From positions 1-64,000 of the forward strand of contig JAJXVU010000001.1 in the NCBI GenBank assembly GCA_021781965.1: DNA of 64,000 nt, written 5' to 3'. Under the pieces are notes generated by a model. It saw only the letters and a program-made list of their open reading frames with translations. It made no database searches and was not told the origin of the DNA. Source of the stretch: Pseudomonadota bacterium. GTDB lineage: Bacteria; Pseudomonadota; Gammaproteobacteria; UBA1113. The stretch's first letter is position 1. Every line of letters begins with the position of its first letter. Made by a program: the position numbers and the translations under genes. Shown here piece after piece: positions 9,905-18,752 of this stretch.

Positions 9905-11137
9905 CTATTCATTAAAAGCCGACGCCATACGATCTATCTCGGCTGCGGATAAGCCTAAACCTTTTGCAACGGTTCTCCATTGGCGTGTTGCGTTGGCAAC
10001 TTCGGCTAAAATTGTTAATGCTTTTTCATGTGATAATCGAAAATCTGCGGCCACAGACAGTGCCAGATCTAATGAAGCTGAATTATCATTAAAATTGATA
10101 GCGGTGGTTAAGATGTGGGGTTTTAATTCTATGGGGGTCGGGTTGATATCATAAACAGGCGATAAGCGCCATCCTTTTTGTCTTTCATAGAGAAAACCAT
10201 GATTTCTTAGGTGATCATCCGTATTAGAAATCAATACGGTCAACACAATGCGTCGCCATAATTCTGCCATATCTTTTTCTGGAGTCGCACCATATTGAGC
10301 CAGGGTATAAGCGATTTCAAGATAGCTGTGCTCTTCATGATCTTTTGCGCCTAGCATACTCATTGCCGATAAAAAGGGGATACGCAGATGGTGAGCGCGA
10401 TCAAAACGCTTGATAATGAGTACCGGTTTCTTCAAAATAGTTTTGAGTTGCCATTGAGGCACGACTATGCCTGCTTTTTCTGCCAATGTGAGCGCTACCG
10501 CTTCCCAACGAACGATATTAAACTCATCTTCTTTTCGTGGGAATTTAGCAACGGCGAAAGAACCGTCTTGTAAACGGACCGATGCTTTAGGTCGTGCACC
10601 ACCCAGCGATGACCCAGGTGCTAATAACCATTTTAAATCTTCTGCACTTTCCTTATCTGCCAAGAAATGTTCTGTAGCGGCAAGGAGCTTGGGTAAATCG
10701 ACTAATGGGGGAATGGTATGTCTATCTTTAGGGCTTAAAAATAAAGGTTCATCTGTTTGTTTTGAAAATCGTAAAGCGCCTAAACGTGTTTCATCGTTAA
10801 CGCCTAGTAGGTAATCTGCTTCTAATAGGGTACGCGCGCTTTCGTTTTTATTTTTTGCGCGCAGTGTTTCAGCTCTACGCATAAGAAGGCGTCCCCAACG
10901 ATCCGGTGCGGAGTCGCCTATGGCACCCAATAGGTTTACTTTAGGCTCTGTATGAAAAGTGCCTGACATTAATTTCAATGCGGGTTCTAATGCAAATTTT
11001 TCTGGATGGTTTAGCCAGTTTTGATCGTATTCAAAGGAAGCCGATTCGCGGCCATTGCGCATGTGAAACCACAATTTACCTACGCGAATGTTTTCATCCC
11101 CTAGAGCGATATAAACTAAAATTGCTTGATTATTCAT
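9905..11137 (-). CDS. hipA: HipA-family serine/threonine kinase toxin
   Basis: This 410-residue protein matches HipA-type kinases, which phosphorylate a translation target (glutamyl-tRNA synthetase for the E. coli protein) and cause growth arrest. Seen: an N-terminal HipA domain (LGAIGDSAPDRWGRLL), the ATP-binding loop region PGSSLGGARPKAS at about residue 175-190, the catalytic segment SNTDDHLRNHGFL near residue 303, and the metal-binding YDINPTP about 20 residues later. All key residues are present, so it should be active. It overlaps the 3' end of hipB by 8 nt, the typical toxin-antitoxin arrangement, with antitoxin first. Confidence 0.92.
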   Translation of the reverse strand: MNNQAILVYIALGDENIRVGKLWFHMRNGRESASFEYDQNWLNHPEKFALEPALKLMSGTFHTEPKVNLLGAIGDSAPDRWGRLLMRRAETLRAKNKNESARTLLEADYLLGVNDETRLGALRFSKQTDEPLFLSPKDRHTIPPLVDLPKLLAATEHFLADKESAEDLKWLLAPGSSLGGARPKASVRLQDGSFAVAKFPRKEDEFNIVRWEAVALTLAEKAGIVVPQWQLKTILKKPVLIIKRFDRAHHLRIPFLSAMSMLGAKDHEEHSYLEIAYTLAQYGATPEKDMAELWRRIVLTVLISNTDDHLRNHGFLYERQKGWRLSPVYDINPTPIELKPHILTTAINFNDNSASLDLALSVAADFRLSHEKALTILAEVANATRQWRTVAKGLGLSAAEIDRMASAFNE

Positions 11138-11462
11138 GAGACGGCCGCTCTTTTGCTTTATTTATAGTGCGTACCCGTTTGGGTAATCTTTCTTCTTCTA
11201 ATTGACGACCCGTTAAATCGTGCCTGGCATCGACTAGATCGGCAAGTCTGTCATGCATTCCTAAAGCAAATAATACAGAAGCATAGCTGCCTAAGGCCGT
11301 TGTGGCATCGCCTTTTTCAATTTTGCCCATGGTGCCGCGGGAAATGCCCGCACGCTCTGCCAGCAGATTGAGGGTGATACGGCGACGACGACGCGCATCG
11401 CTGATATCGGCCCCTAATTTGCTAAGGGCCCTTAAAACGGGCAAGGGAAGGTGGGTTTTCAT
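11130..11462 (-). CDS. hipB: HipB-family HTH antitoxin
   Basis: This 110-residue protein has a Cro/CI-type helix-turn-helix (RRITLNLLAERAGISRGTM-type segment, about residues 27-46) followed by a C-terminal extension. HipB proteins neutralise HipA and repress their own operon. Overlap with hipA implies translational coupling. Two copies of a 24-bp element upstream (11465-11488 and 11545-11568) are the likely operators; the nearer copy lies almost against the start codon, so bound HipB would block initiation. Confidence 0.88.
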   Translation of the reverse strand: MKTHLPLPVLRALSKLGADISDARRRRRITLNLLAERAGISRGTMGKIEKGDATTALGSYASVLFALGMHDRLADLVDARHDLTGRQLEEERLPKRVRTINKAKERPSHE

Positions 11463-11464
11463 TT

Positions 11465-11568
11465 TAAGTATCCTAAAATAGGCTTTAAGCGGTATTAAGG
11501 TACAGTATAGTGGATCTTAGGGGGGATGGCAAGATTTTTAGCTTTAAGCATACTATAATGGGCTTTAA
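11465..11568. promoter_or_regulatory. two 24-bp operator-like direct repeats upstream of hipB
   Basis: TAAGTATCCTAAAATAGGCT (first 20 nt of 11465-11488) and TAAGCATACTATAATGGGCT (of 11545-11568) agree at 20 of 24 positions and are partly palindromic (AAG...CTT). The 80-bp centre spacing would allow looping. Autoregulation by HipB binding to repeated operators is known for this family; binding here is inferred. Confidence 0.55.
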
Positions 11569-11610
11569 ATATAGTTAAAGACTACCATAGCATACTTTAT
11601 TTTAGAGGTA

Positions 11611-12594
11611 TTACCTCACCTTTGCCAATAATTTCTGGCGAGTTACTTCATCCACAAAAGCGGCTTTTAGGCTATTGCGCGTCATTTCCAATAATTCTTT
11701 TTCATTAAACTGGAAGTAGCGCACTGCATTGTTATATTCGTTTGCAAGATTGGTGGCAAAGAAGGGTGGATCGTCGGAGCTTAAAGTTACTTTTACACCT
11801 AATTCCTTTAGACGACGCAGCGGATGATGGGTAAAGTCGGGATAAACCTGTAAGGCAATATTGGAACCTGGACATACTTCTAAAGTGATATTGCGTTTGA
11901 TCAAAGCGGCAATTAATTTATCATCTTCTATGGAACGCACGCCGTGACCGACGCGGGTTATAGGCAATGTGTCGATTGCTTGCCAAACGCTTTCTGGGCC
12001 GGCCATTTCGCCCGCATGTGCAGTGCATCCCAAGCCGGCATCTGCAGCGATGCGAAAAGCTTCGCTAAATTGTTCAGCTGGAAAATGAATTTCATCACCA
12101 GCAAGATTCACGCCGGTAATGAGCGGATGTGGATTAGCCGCCGCCCATTTGGCAACGTTAATACAACTGTCTATGCCAAAGTGACGCACAAAAGCTAATA
12201 GGATACGCGCCTCTATACCAAAATCGCGTTTGGCGTCTTCTATGCCTTGAATCACGCCGTTAAGACTGTTTTCTATATTTACTCCACACAGTAAAGAATG
12301 ATCAGTGGAATACAATAATTCAACATAGAGTGTATTGACCTTTGCACATTCTTCTAAATAAGCGTAAGTCATGTCTCTATAATCTTGTGTGGTTTTTAAC
12401 ATGAGAGTAGCTTTATCATATACTTGTAGAAAGTCTAAAAAATCTTTCCAAATATAGGTTTCATCGGGTGCAAAAATGTTATCCGGTGCAATTAAACCAT
12501 TACGTTTAGCCAAGTGGCGCACTAATGTGGGCTTCATGCTGCCTTCTAAGTGCAAATGCAGTTCTGCTTTAGAAATGTTGTGCGTGTTGATCAT
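11611..12594 (-). CDS. add: adenosine deaminase
   Basis: The 327-residue TIM-barrel deaminase converts adenosine to inosine in purine salvage. Seen: the N-terminal zinc-binding motif HLHLEGS, the catalytic HAGE motif, a zinc-binding His in RVGHGVR, and SSDDPPFF near the C-terminus. The SDDPPFF form occurs in proteobacterial adenosine deaminases; the related adenine deaminase group shares these motifs, so substrate choice is less certain than the family. It follows deoB on the same strand with a 144-bp gap containing a palindromic repeat. Confidence 0.88.
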   Translation of the reverse strand: MINTHNISKAELHLHLEGSMKPTLVRHLAKRNGLIAPDNIFAPDETYIWKDFLDFLQVYDKATLMLKTTQDYRDMTYAYLEECAKVNTLYVELLYSTDHSLLCGVNIENSLNGVIQGIEDAKRDFGIEARILLAFVRHFGIDSCINVAKWAAANPHPLITGVNLAGDEIHFPAEQFSEAFRIAADAGLGCTAHAGEMAGPESVWQAIDTLPITRVGHGVRSIEDDKLIAALIKRNITLEVCPGSNIALQVYPDFTHHPLRRLKELGVKVTLSSDDPPFFATNLANEYNNAVRYFQFNEKELLEMTRNSLKAAFVDEVTRQKLLAKVR

Positions 12595-12652
12595 AAGTTA
12601 AAACCTCTCATGAAAAATAATTATGTTTGTACTTCAAGACCCGAATGGGTTC

Positions 12653-12710
12653 GCAGGGGCAACCCCCTGTGGTTGCCCATCTAGGGCGGCACGGGGGTCT
12701 GCCCCTACGC
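12653..12710. repeat. palindromic REP-like repeat, family 2
   Basis: GCAGGGGCAACCCCC at the left and GGGGGTCTGCCCCTACGC at the right form an imperfect inverted repeat, with an internal GGTTGCCC/GGGCGGC pair. A related copy lies at 20966-21023 and a shorter one at 59189-59212. It could act as a hairpin between deoB and add transcripts. Confidence 0.6.
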
Positions 12711-12738
12711 TGTTTCTCCCAACTTCAATGCTTAGCTT

Positions 12739-13959
12739 TCATAAAAAAGAGTGACCAGAAGATAATGCTTTTACACCCAAATACGTTGCAATGCTTTGAC
12801 CTACATCGGCAAAGGTTTTACGTTTGCCTATATTAGCGGGCTTAACCTTGGGACCCCACAGGAGTACAGGTATGTGTTCGCGTGTGTGATCGGTGCCACG
12901 CCAAGTCGGATCACAACCGTGATCGGCGGCCAATACAACGATGTCGTCTGGCTTTAACAGCGCATCTAATTCGGGTAAACGGCGATCCAAATATTCTAAG
13001 CCTGCAGCATAACCGACCACATCGCGGCGATGTCCATAATGGCTGTCGAAATCTACAAAATTAGTGAAAATCAAACTGCCCGTAGGCGCTGTTTTTAAAG
13101 CAGCGAGCGTGGCGTCAAATAAGCCATCTAAACCATGCGCTTTGATAGTGTGGCTTATGCCTTGGTTTGCAAAGATATCGGCAATCTTGCCTATGGCAAT
13201 GACTTCTTGCCCAGCACGGGTAATATGCTCTAATAAAGTAGGTGCGGGTGGTGGAATGCTGTAATCGCGGCGATTGTTGGTGCGTGCAAAATGTCCTGGA
13301 GTACCGCTAAACGGTCTCGCGATGACTCTGCCTATATTGTATGGATCCACTAATTTGCGCGCGATGTGACACAATTCATATAAGCGCGTTAAACCAAAGC
13401 TTTCTTCGTGGGCGGCAATTTGAAACACTGAATCGGCCGAAGTGTACACGATGGGTTTGCCGGTTCTCATATGTTCTTCACCCAACTGAGCCATAATGTC
13501 GGTGCCAGAAGCATGGCAATTGCCTAAAATGCCGGGAATATTGGCCTGAGTGATAAAATCGTTGAGCAAAGTTTCAGGAAAGCTAGGATATTGTGGAAAA
13601 TAACCCCATTGAAATAATACTGGAACGCCGCACAATTCCCAATGACCACTAGGTGTATCTTTGCCATGGCTGATTTCTTCTGCAAAACCATATACAGCGT
13701 CTACGGGTAAGTTATCATTTAAACCGACTAAAGGATGGCCCGCACTGGCCACAGCGGCTTTGGCTAAACCACGATGACATAAATTGGGAATATATAGTGG
13801 ACCCTGGCGTACATCTGCACGAGATGCTTGATCATTAAAACAAGCTTCGGCGATATGGCCTAAAGTATTAGAGCCTTCGTCGCCAAAATCTTTGGCATCA
13901 TCCGCTGCGCCGATGCCAAAAGAGTCGAACAATAAAATAATAACTCTACCTTGTGTCAC
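12739..13959 (-). CDS. deoB: phosphopentomutase
   Basis: DeoB interconverts (deoxy)ribose 1-phosphate and 5-phosphate, linking nucleoside breakdown to the pentose phosphate pathway. The 406-residue length fits. Seen: N-terminal metal site [12 protein letters not shown], the NTLGH segment, [10 protein letters not shown] containing the phosphorylated threonine, and the C-terminal metal ligands in [19 protein letters not shown]. It lies 5 nt after prs on the same strand, so prs-deoB(-add) probably form a nucleoside/PRPP operon. Confidence 0.96.
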   Translation of the reverse strand: MTQGRVIILLFDSFGIGAADDAKDFGDEGSNTLGHIAEACFNDQASRADVRQGPLYIPNLCHRGLAKAAVASAGHPLVGLNDNLPVDAVYGFAEEISHGKDTPSGHWELCGVPVLFQWGYFPQYPSFPETLLNDFITQANIPGILGNCHASGTDIMAQLGEEHMRTGKPIVYTSADSVFQIAAHEESFGLTRLYELCHIARKLVDPYNIGRVIARPFSGTPGHFARTNNRRDYSIPPPAPTLLEHITRAGQEVIAIGKIADIFANQGISHTIKAHGLDGLFDATLAALKTAPTGSLIFTNFVDFDSHYGHRRDVVGYAAGLEYLDRRLPELDALLKPDDIVVLAADHGCDPTWRGTDHTREHIPVLLWGPKVKPANIGKRKTFADVGQSIATYLGVKALSSGHSFL

Positions 13960-13964
13960 AGGTT

Positions 13965-14930
13965 CTAATCCATAAACATAGAGCTGATAGATTCGGATTC
14001 ATTCACACGATAGATTGCTTCCGCCAATAAGGCACTTAAAGAAATTTGGCGGATTTTCTTGCAATTCTTGATCGCGTGATTGAGTTTGATAGTATCGGTT
14101 ACCACCAATTCATCGAGTACGGAATGCGTAATGTTATCTAAGGCATTGCCTGATAATACCGGGTGGGTGCAATATGCGTTCACTGAGCGCGCACCTTTGT
14201 CTTTTAATGCCTTAGCTGCATTACACAAGGTACCGGCGGTATCGACTATGTCGTCCATAATCAAGCAATCTTTACCTTCAACTTGACCAATGATATGCAT
14301 CACTTCGGAATGATTAGCCGCCGCGCGTCGTTTATCGATGATGGCCAATTCGGCGTCGTTTAAACGCTTGGCGACGGCACGGGCACGTACTACACCGCCT
14401 ACATCGGGAGAGACGATGGTTAAATTACTATAATGGTTGCCATAACGCTCTTTTAAATCTTCAAAAAAAACTGGGGTGGCATATACGTTGTCTACAGGCA
14501 TGTAAAAGAAACCTTGGATTTGATCGGCATGTAGGTCTACAGTCAGCAAGCGATTAATACCCACCGAACCCATCATATCGGCGATCACTTTAGCACTGAT
14601 AGGCACGCGTGCGGAACGTACGCGGCGATCTTGGCGTGCATAGCCAAAATAAGGCACCACTGCGGTGATACGCGTGGCAGAAGCGCGGCGCAGGGCATCG
14701 GCCATTAAGACCAATTCCATAATACTGTCATTACAAGGGCTTGAAGTGGGTTGAATGATAAAAACATCCTTGCCACGCACGTTTTCCAAAATTTCACACA
14801 TAATTTCACCGTCGCTAAAACGGCTCAAATTGATTTGACCTAAGGGGACTTTGATGTGTGCTGCGACCTTTTCGGCCAGTTCTGGGTTGGCGTTGCCGGT
14901 AAATAACATTAATTTAGGCACGGTGCGCAT
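13965..14930 (-). CDS. prs: ribose-phosphate pyrophosphokinase
   Basis: Prs makes PRPP from ribose 5-phosphate and ATP for nucleotide, His and Trp synthesis. The 321-residue protein has [10 protein letters not shown] near the start, the ATP-binding [10 protein letters not shown], the metal-binding [12 protein letters not shown], and the PRPP loop [10 protein letters not shown]. It is directly downstream of tRNA-Gln on the same strand. In Legionella and many relatives the order is lolB-ispE-tRNA-Gln-prs-rplY-pth-ychF; here prs is followed by deoB instead of rplY. Confidence 0.97.
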   Translation of the reverse strand: MRTVPKLMLFTGNANPELAEKVAAHIKVPLGQINLSRFSDGEIMCEILENVRGKDVFIIQPTSSPCNDSIMELVLMADALRRASATRITAVVPYFGYARQDRRVRSARVPISAKVIADMMGSVGINRLLTVDLHADQIQGFFYMPVDNVYATPVFFEDLKERYGNHYSNLTIVSPDVGGVVRARAVAKRLNDAELAIIDKRRAAANHSEVMHIIGQVEGKDCLIMDDIVDTAGTLCNAAKALKDKGARSVNAYCTHPVLSGNALDNITHSVLDELVVTDTIKLNHAIKNCKKIRQISLSALLAEAIYRVNESESISSMFMD

Positions 14931-14963
14931 ACTCCTATAAGTCAGGGCGGGGCATCGGGAAAA

Positions 14964-15038
14964 TGGCTGGGGTGCCAGGATTCGAACCTGGGTATGCGGG
15001 GATCAAAACCCCGTGCCTTACCGCTTGGCGACACCCCA
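14964..15038 (-). tRNA. tRNA-Gln (anticodon TTG)
   Basis: On the minus strand the acceptor arms TGGGGTG and CACCCCA pair, the anticodon arm is CGGGG-TTTTGAT-CCCCG with anticodon TTG, and the T arm is CCAGG-TTCGAAT-CCTGG. The discriminator G and 3' CCA are encoded, giving 75 nt. It lies just upstream of prs, as in many gammaproteobacteria. Confidence 0.97.
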
Positions 15039-15207
15039 ATAACATATACTCTTCATGAGTCTAGAATTAAGGCTAAAAATGTTCTCTTTAAGAGCAATTT
15101 AGGATAGCCTTCAACAGGGCTGTATTTTGCAAAATAAACGCGCGGCTGTCAAGTGGGGGGCTTCTCCAATATGAAATGAGTCTGAACGGGGCTCGTGATT
15201 CCAACAT

Positions 15208-15348
15208 AAATTAAGATGCAGAATTCCGAGCCGCGACCGTAAGGGAGCGGAAAATGAACGAATAGCAGGAGTAACCCGGCTCAGCTCGGGGAATAATTGG
15301 GTATTTTTAAGCCAATCATACAGAGATGTCTTAAACAGAATTCGCGTT
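15208..15348 (+). repeat. MITE-like interspersed element, copy B
   Basis: Same block order as copy A: AATTAAGATGCAGAATTCCG, the core GAGCCGCGACCGTAAGGGAG, AATGAACGAATAGC, GGAGTAACCCGGCTC, and an intact right end CTTAAACAGAATTCGCGTT identical to the terminal repeat of copy D. The left terminal repeat is missing. It sits in the 460-bp gap between tRNA-Gln and the U-box ORF; the rest of that gap shows no gene. Confidence 0.75.
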
Positions 15349-15498
15349 TAAAAGCATACATGAGGACTATAAGGTTAGTGCATAACTTACCCAATCCTTC
15401 AGGCCCATTTTAGTATTGGAATATACTTGCCCGATAAACACACAAGCCTTTTTGTTAAGCGCTCATAAACTTCCTGTTGAATTTTAACATCCCGCTAT

Positions 15499-16017
15499 TT
15501 ATTTTTTGGGGGTAAAATGCCCCATTCTTTCAAGGTTAACATAAGCCTCAAGGGCACTGAGGAAGCTTCTATGAGGTTCTTCTAGTGTTTTAGCAATAGG
15601 TAGCCCAGTCATTGGTGAACTATCACTCTTTTTAAACCACTCTTCAATTGCTTTGCGTTCATAAGTCTGCCCATCTTTTGCTATGACGGGGTCTTTCATA
15701 GTTTCTTGTGTAATAGGGCATCTAAAACTAGACTCAAGGTTCTCGCACTGACGTGCTATTTCTTTTTGTGGTGATGCGGTAGTGCTACTTTGCGGTGGTG
15801 AAAGTACAGAACTTATTGATTGCGCAAGTGGGGATGCTACAGGTTCTGTTCTAAATACTGGGTGTGTGGGTGGGGCCGATGGAATAGGCGGATTATGAGA
15901 TGTACGTGACAAGCCTGAGTTTGCACTAGAAAATGTCCCAAAATAATTTGAGGCAGAACTTAATCCATTTGCAGGTGGGGCCGATGGAGTAGGGGGGATA
16001 TAGGATGTGCTTGACAT
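15499..16017 (-). CDS. U-box protein (probable C-terminal part of a split GTPase-U-box gene)
   Basis: The 172-residue ORF has a Pro/Ser-rich N-terminus (residues 1-90) with two units of a repeat of about 35 residues (PSAPP-containing), and a clear U-box at about 97-160 ([20 protein letters not shown], then [11 protein letters not shown]). U-boxes recruit E2 enzymes; bacterial U-box proteins such as Legionella LubX act as ubiquitin ligases in the host. The reading frame stays open for about 38 codons upstream of this ATG and there encodes a further repeat unit, overlapping the GTPase ORF in another frame. Either it is translated from the internal ATG by coupling, or it is the tail of a fusion broken by a frameshift. 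Confidence 0.8.
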   Translation of the reverse strand: MSSTSYIPPTPSAPPANGLSSASNYFGTFSSANSGLSRTSHNPPIPSAPPTHPVFRTEPVASPLAQSISSVLSPPQSSTTASPQKEIARQCENLESSFRCPITQETMKDPVIAKDGQTYERKAIEEWFKKSDSSPMTGLPIAKTLEEPHRSFLSALEAYVNLERMGHFTPKK

Positions 16018-17195
16018 GCTTGGGTTTGCACTGCCATATCTTCCAGAATAACTTGATGCGAAACTTGAGCTCTTGTATGTGTGTGGCGCTGACGGATTGT
16101 AGGATGGCTTGAGTGTGTACTCGTATACGCCCTAGAATAATTTGATGGCGGATCTACCCTGGTAAAAGAAAGCGGTGGTTCTGCGCGCGATGAAGACGAT
16201 GGAGGAAGAAGAGATGTAGGTTTGGGTGGCTGAGTTCTAGCCTGTTCCAGTGGTTGTGCGTTTGGTTTAATTACCATATATTTTTCTATAAACGGCTTAA
16301 CATATGAAACGTGCATAAAACTAGGATTTCGCATTTTTATAATATCTAGCCGCGATAGAATAGTCTCTGGCGTCTCATCAGGATATACCCTAAAATCCTT
16401 AAAGACAGCAAGGGCTGCTTCTTTACTATCCCTCTTATAGAAACTAAATGTACCGTCCAGATCAGATTGAAGTTCATCAACTACTGCCTTCAAATCCTGT
16501 TTAAATTTTTCTAGAAACGCTTTTTTATCATCTTCTTTTTTTCTAGCCGAAACTTCGGCTTCATGCTTATTTTTTCTAGCCAAATCTTCGGCTTGATGTT
16601 TAGCTTCAGAAGCCAAAAGTGCCGCCTCTGCAACACGGTAAAATAAGGTCTCGATATTGGTATTATCCAAGGCGCTCACTTCCATGAATCCTAATCCATT
16701 TTGTTCCGCGAATGCTTTAGCTTCCGCAAATTCAACTTCTCTAAGGTGTTTAAGGTCAGATTTATTGCCCACTAAAAATATGGGTGCATTTTCATCAGTG
16801 TTTTCTAGAATATCATGAAGGAACCTGGGTACATTTTTAAAAGTAACACTTTTGGCAATATCATACACTAAAATGCTAGCAGCCGCACCTCGATAATGAG
16901 AGCTCGTGATAGCACGATACCGTTCTTGGCCTGCGCTATCCCATATTTGTAAATTAATTGTTTTACCACGGACTTCAAGTTTCTTATTTCGAAATCCTAC
17001 GCCGATAGTACTTTTTGTTTCTAAGGAAAATTCATTGCTTACGAATCTTGACAGAATATTGGATTTGCCCACATGAGATCCATGAAGTACTACTTTAAAC
17101 AAATAATCATATTCCTGGTCCTGGTTTGCTTGGGCGGTGGTAGTGGTAGCAGGAATAGTTCCGCATTGTTGCTGAATATAAGGGTTCGTTTTCAT
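15960..17195 (-). CDS. Rab-like small GTPase, putative effector (C-terminus out of frame)
   Basis: Residues 29-195 are a Rab/Ras-type GTPase resembling Rab11: P-loop HGSHVGKSN (38-46), switch I threonine T63 in [16 protein letters not shown] (85-93), NKSD (144-147) and VSALD (173-177). The P-loop departs from GxxxxGKS (His38 and His41 replace the first and third glycines of the usual Rab GDSGVGKS), while the switch II glutamine is kept. A charged helix (about 195-235) and a Pro/Ser-rich linker follow. The last 50 or so residues (His/Gln-rich) look like an out-of-frame reading of the Pro/Ser repeat that continues in the U-box frame. There is no C-terminal prenylation cysteine in this frame. 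Eukaryote-like Rab domains are known among Legionella effectors; secretion is inferred. An AAAGG lies about 9 nt before the ATG. Confidence 0.85.
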   Translation of the reverse strand: MKTNPYIQQQCGTIPATTTTAQANQDQEYDYLFKVVLHGSHVGKSNILSRFVSNEFSLETKSTIGVGFRNKKLEVRGKTINLQIWDSAGQERYRAITSSHYRGAAASILVYDIAKSVTFKNVPRFLHDILENTDENAPIFLVGNKSDLKHLREVEFAEAKAFAEQNGLGFMEVSALDNTNIETLFYRVAEAALLASEAKHQAEDLARKNKHEAEVSARKKEDDKKAFLEKFKQDLKAVVDELQSDLDGTFSFYKRDSKEAALAVFKDFRVYPDETPETILSRLDIIKMRNPSFMHVSYVKPFIEKYMVIKPNAQPLEQARTQPPKPTSLLPPSSSSRAEPPLSFTRVDPPSNYSRAYTSTHSSHPTIRQRHTHTRAQVSHQVILEDMAVQTQACQAHPISPLLHRPHLQMD

Positions 17196-17555
17196 AGTTT
17201 GTGCCTTTGCTTTAATAGTTGATATATTAAGGGGATATGAATTTTTTTGCTGCCGTCACATTACCTTGTTAAAACTAAAATAATTAGATGGCGATTATAT
17301 CATCAATACAAAAAGGAATATACTGGGGCACTCTACAGTAGGTGACAGTTAGTGTAACCTCTCGTATAGTGATGCTCTATGTCAGGCTATAGGAGGTAAA
17401 TTAGAGGCTTGCATATATTATATTCTTTAAATGCACTTTGACAATGGTTTTACCTCCTTTAAACTTAAGCTTGACGCCAAGGCCTTATCCCTGTATCTTC
17501 CATTTTTTCTCGATCAGAGAAATTCACCATAAACTACAAAATAGAAGGGGGTGCT
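17196..17555. other. intergenic region between divergent genes
   Basis: For the GTPase (minus strand) a perfect TATAAT is at 17292-17297 without a clear -35. A weak PmrA-like pair, ATTCATATC-CC-CTTAATATA, lies at 17223-17242 on the minus strand, but downstream of that -10. For the plus-strand gene the promoter is at 17471-17499. GGAGGTAAA (about 17392) and TTTACCTCC (about 17450) form an inverted repeat. No gene is seen. Confidence 0.4.
17471..17499 (+). promoter_or_regulatory. sigma70-type promoter of the small outer-membrane protein gene
   Basis: TTGACG (17471-17476) and TATCTT (17494-17499) are separated by 17 bp; the start codon is 57 nt further on and is preceded by an AAGGGGG ribosome-binding site. 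Confidence 0.5.
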
Positions 17556-18071
17556 ATGAAAAATAATAAAAAATTATGTGTGGCTTTGCTTGCAGCGGGG
17601 GTTTGTGTAGCGAGTACGGGATATGCCGCTTTGGATGGTGCTTATACAACGACCCAAGTAGGTGTAGCAGGCCCGGTATTCGATGGCGCAGGTCCTTATT
17701 TGCATTTTGCTTTAGGTGATCAACTAAAGCGTTATTTGGCTCTGGAAGGAGGCGTGACGGCTATTCCCACCACAACCGGCGGTAGCGGCTGGCTGGATAA
17801 TGGTGTAGCACATCTTTATTCCCTGGATGGTGATGTCAAAGTCATGCTGCCTCTAGGCGATCGTTTTAATCTGTATGCAAAAGCGGGTCCTTCTTTAGCA
17901 TATTTCAAAGATGATGAGCACGATGGCGCGGGTGTGCTGGCCAATGGTGCTGTGGGTGTGGCATTCAATGTCACAGAACATTGGACTACGGATTTCTCTG
18001 TAGGTGCAATGGCAGGCGATGGTACAGGTGTCGTAACAACACAGCTCGGATTAGGTTACCATTTCGCCTAA
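17556..18071 (+). CDS. small outer-membrane beta-barrel protein
   Basis: The 171-residue product begins with a clear signal peptide (MKNNKKLCVALLAAGVCVAS..., cleavage expected after GYA near residue 24). The mature part is Gly-rich with alternating hydrophobic strands (YLHFALGDQL, RFNLYAKAGPSLAYF, TTDFSVGAMAG) and ends LGLGYHFA, typical of eight-stranded OmpA/opacity-type barrels except that the last residue is Ala after the usual aromatic. No exact family is recognised. It is monocistronic: own promoter, and a strong hairpin follows at 18082-18120. Confidence 0.75.
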   Translation: MKNNKKLCVALLAAGVCVASTGYAALDGAYTTTQVGVAGPVFDGAGPYLHFALGDQLKRYLALEGGVTAIPTTTGGSGWLDNGVAHLYSLDGDVKVMLPLGDRFNLYAKAGPSLAYFKDDEHDGAGVLANGAVGVAFNVTEHWTTDFSVGAMAGDGTGVVTTQLGLGYHFA

Positions 18072-18081
18072 TCAACGAACT

Positions 18082-18120
18082 TCCTCCAGTATGTCAAATA
18101 CTATTCGACATACTGGAGGA
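18082..18120. terminator. bidirectional hairpin between convergent genes
   Basis: TCCTCCAGTATGTC (18082-18095) and GACATACTGGAGGA (18107-18120) form a perfect 14-bp stem with an 11-nt loop. It lies between the outer-membrane gene and lolB, which converge. No long T-tract follows on either side, but the stem is strong. Confidence 0.65.
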
Positions 18121-18129
18121 GCCATTTAA

Positions 18130-18738
18130 TTAATCCATCTGCCAGCGCGTGATGACGATTTTAACTTTTACGTCTGCATTTTGAATCAGCAATTTACTAG
18201 GCAGATCGACTTTACCGACCCCAGAATAATGCTGGAATACGACATCGAAACCATCTTGTTGCAATTCGGTTATATGGCTGTGACTGTCATCAAATTGTAA
18301 GTTGGCCGTACTACCCGGTGCAGGTAAACCGCGTGCCCAATAGTAGAGGTCGTTTACGGGCAATTGCCAGCCCGTGACTTTAGTCAATAATGCTTCGGCA
18401 TTCTTGTCGCTATACACTTTATTTTGAGGTGCAAAATAAACGCTTTCTGTAGGCGTTGTTTTTAAGGTGCCATAGCCGGTACCTACGGGACCCATAAAGC
18501 GTAAGCTATAATCATTTTCACCCTGCAATTGCCAATCAAATTGCATCGTTTGGTTGCTCTTAGCGGTTTGTATGGCTAAGGCGCCTTCATTATGCCAGCG
18601 GGTTAATTGATTCAGCGTGCGTTGACGTTCTGTCCACGATTGTTGGTTTTGTACAGTCGGAGTGGCTAAGGGCACTTGGGTGGCGCAGGCACTGAGTAGC
18701 GTTAACAGTAGCAAGCTCAATACTATATTCTTACGCAT
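18130..18738 (-). CDS. lolB: outer-membrane lipoprotein LolB
   Basis: LolB receives lipoproteins from LolA and inserts them in the outer membrane. The 202-residue protein has a lipoprotein signal with lipobox LSAC (Cys18), then WTERQRTLNQLTRW typical of LolB, GPVGTGYGTL, and the YWARGLPAPG segment in the middle. Its usual partner ispE, often adjacent to tRNA-Gln and prs, is absent from the window. lolCE-lolD genes of the same pathway are at 40.8-42.8 kb. Confidence 0.9.
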   Translation of the reverse strand: MRKNIVLSLLLLTLLSACATQVPLATPTVQNQQSWTERQRTLNQLTRWHNEGALAIQTAKSNQTMQFDWQLQGENDYSLRFMGPVGTGYGTLKTTPTESVYFAPQNKVYSDKNAEALLTKVTGWQLPVNDLYYWARGLPAPGSTANLQFDDSHSHITELQQDGFDVVFQHYSGVGKVDLPSKLLIQNADVKVKIVITRWQMD

Positions 18739-18752
18739 GGTAAAACTCCTTT

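Noticed and set aside
16100..16134. Programmed -1 frameshift between GTPase and U-box
   Set aside because: No X XXY YYZ slippery heptamer or clear downstream stem was found, so a mutational (or sequencing) frameshift is preferred.
17212..17242. Third PmrA-like box before the GTPase gene
   Set aside because: ATTCATATC-CC-CTTAATATA is similar, but no -10 lies 7 nt downstream, and the site is so close to the ATG that a promoter there would leave no room for the ribosome-binding site.
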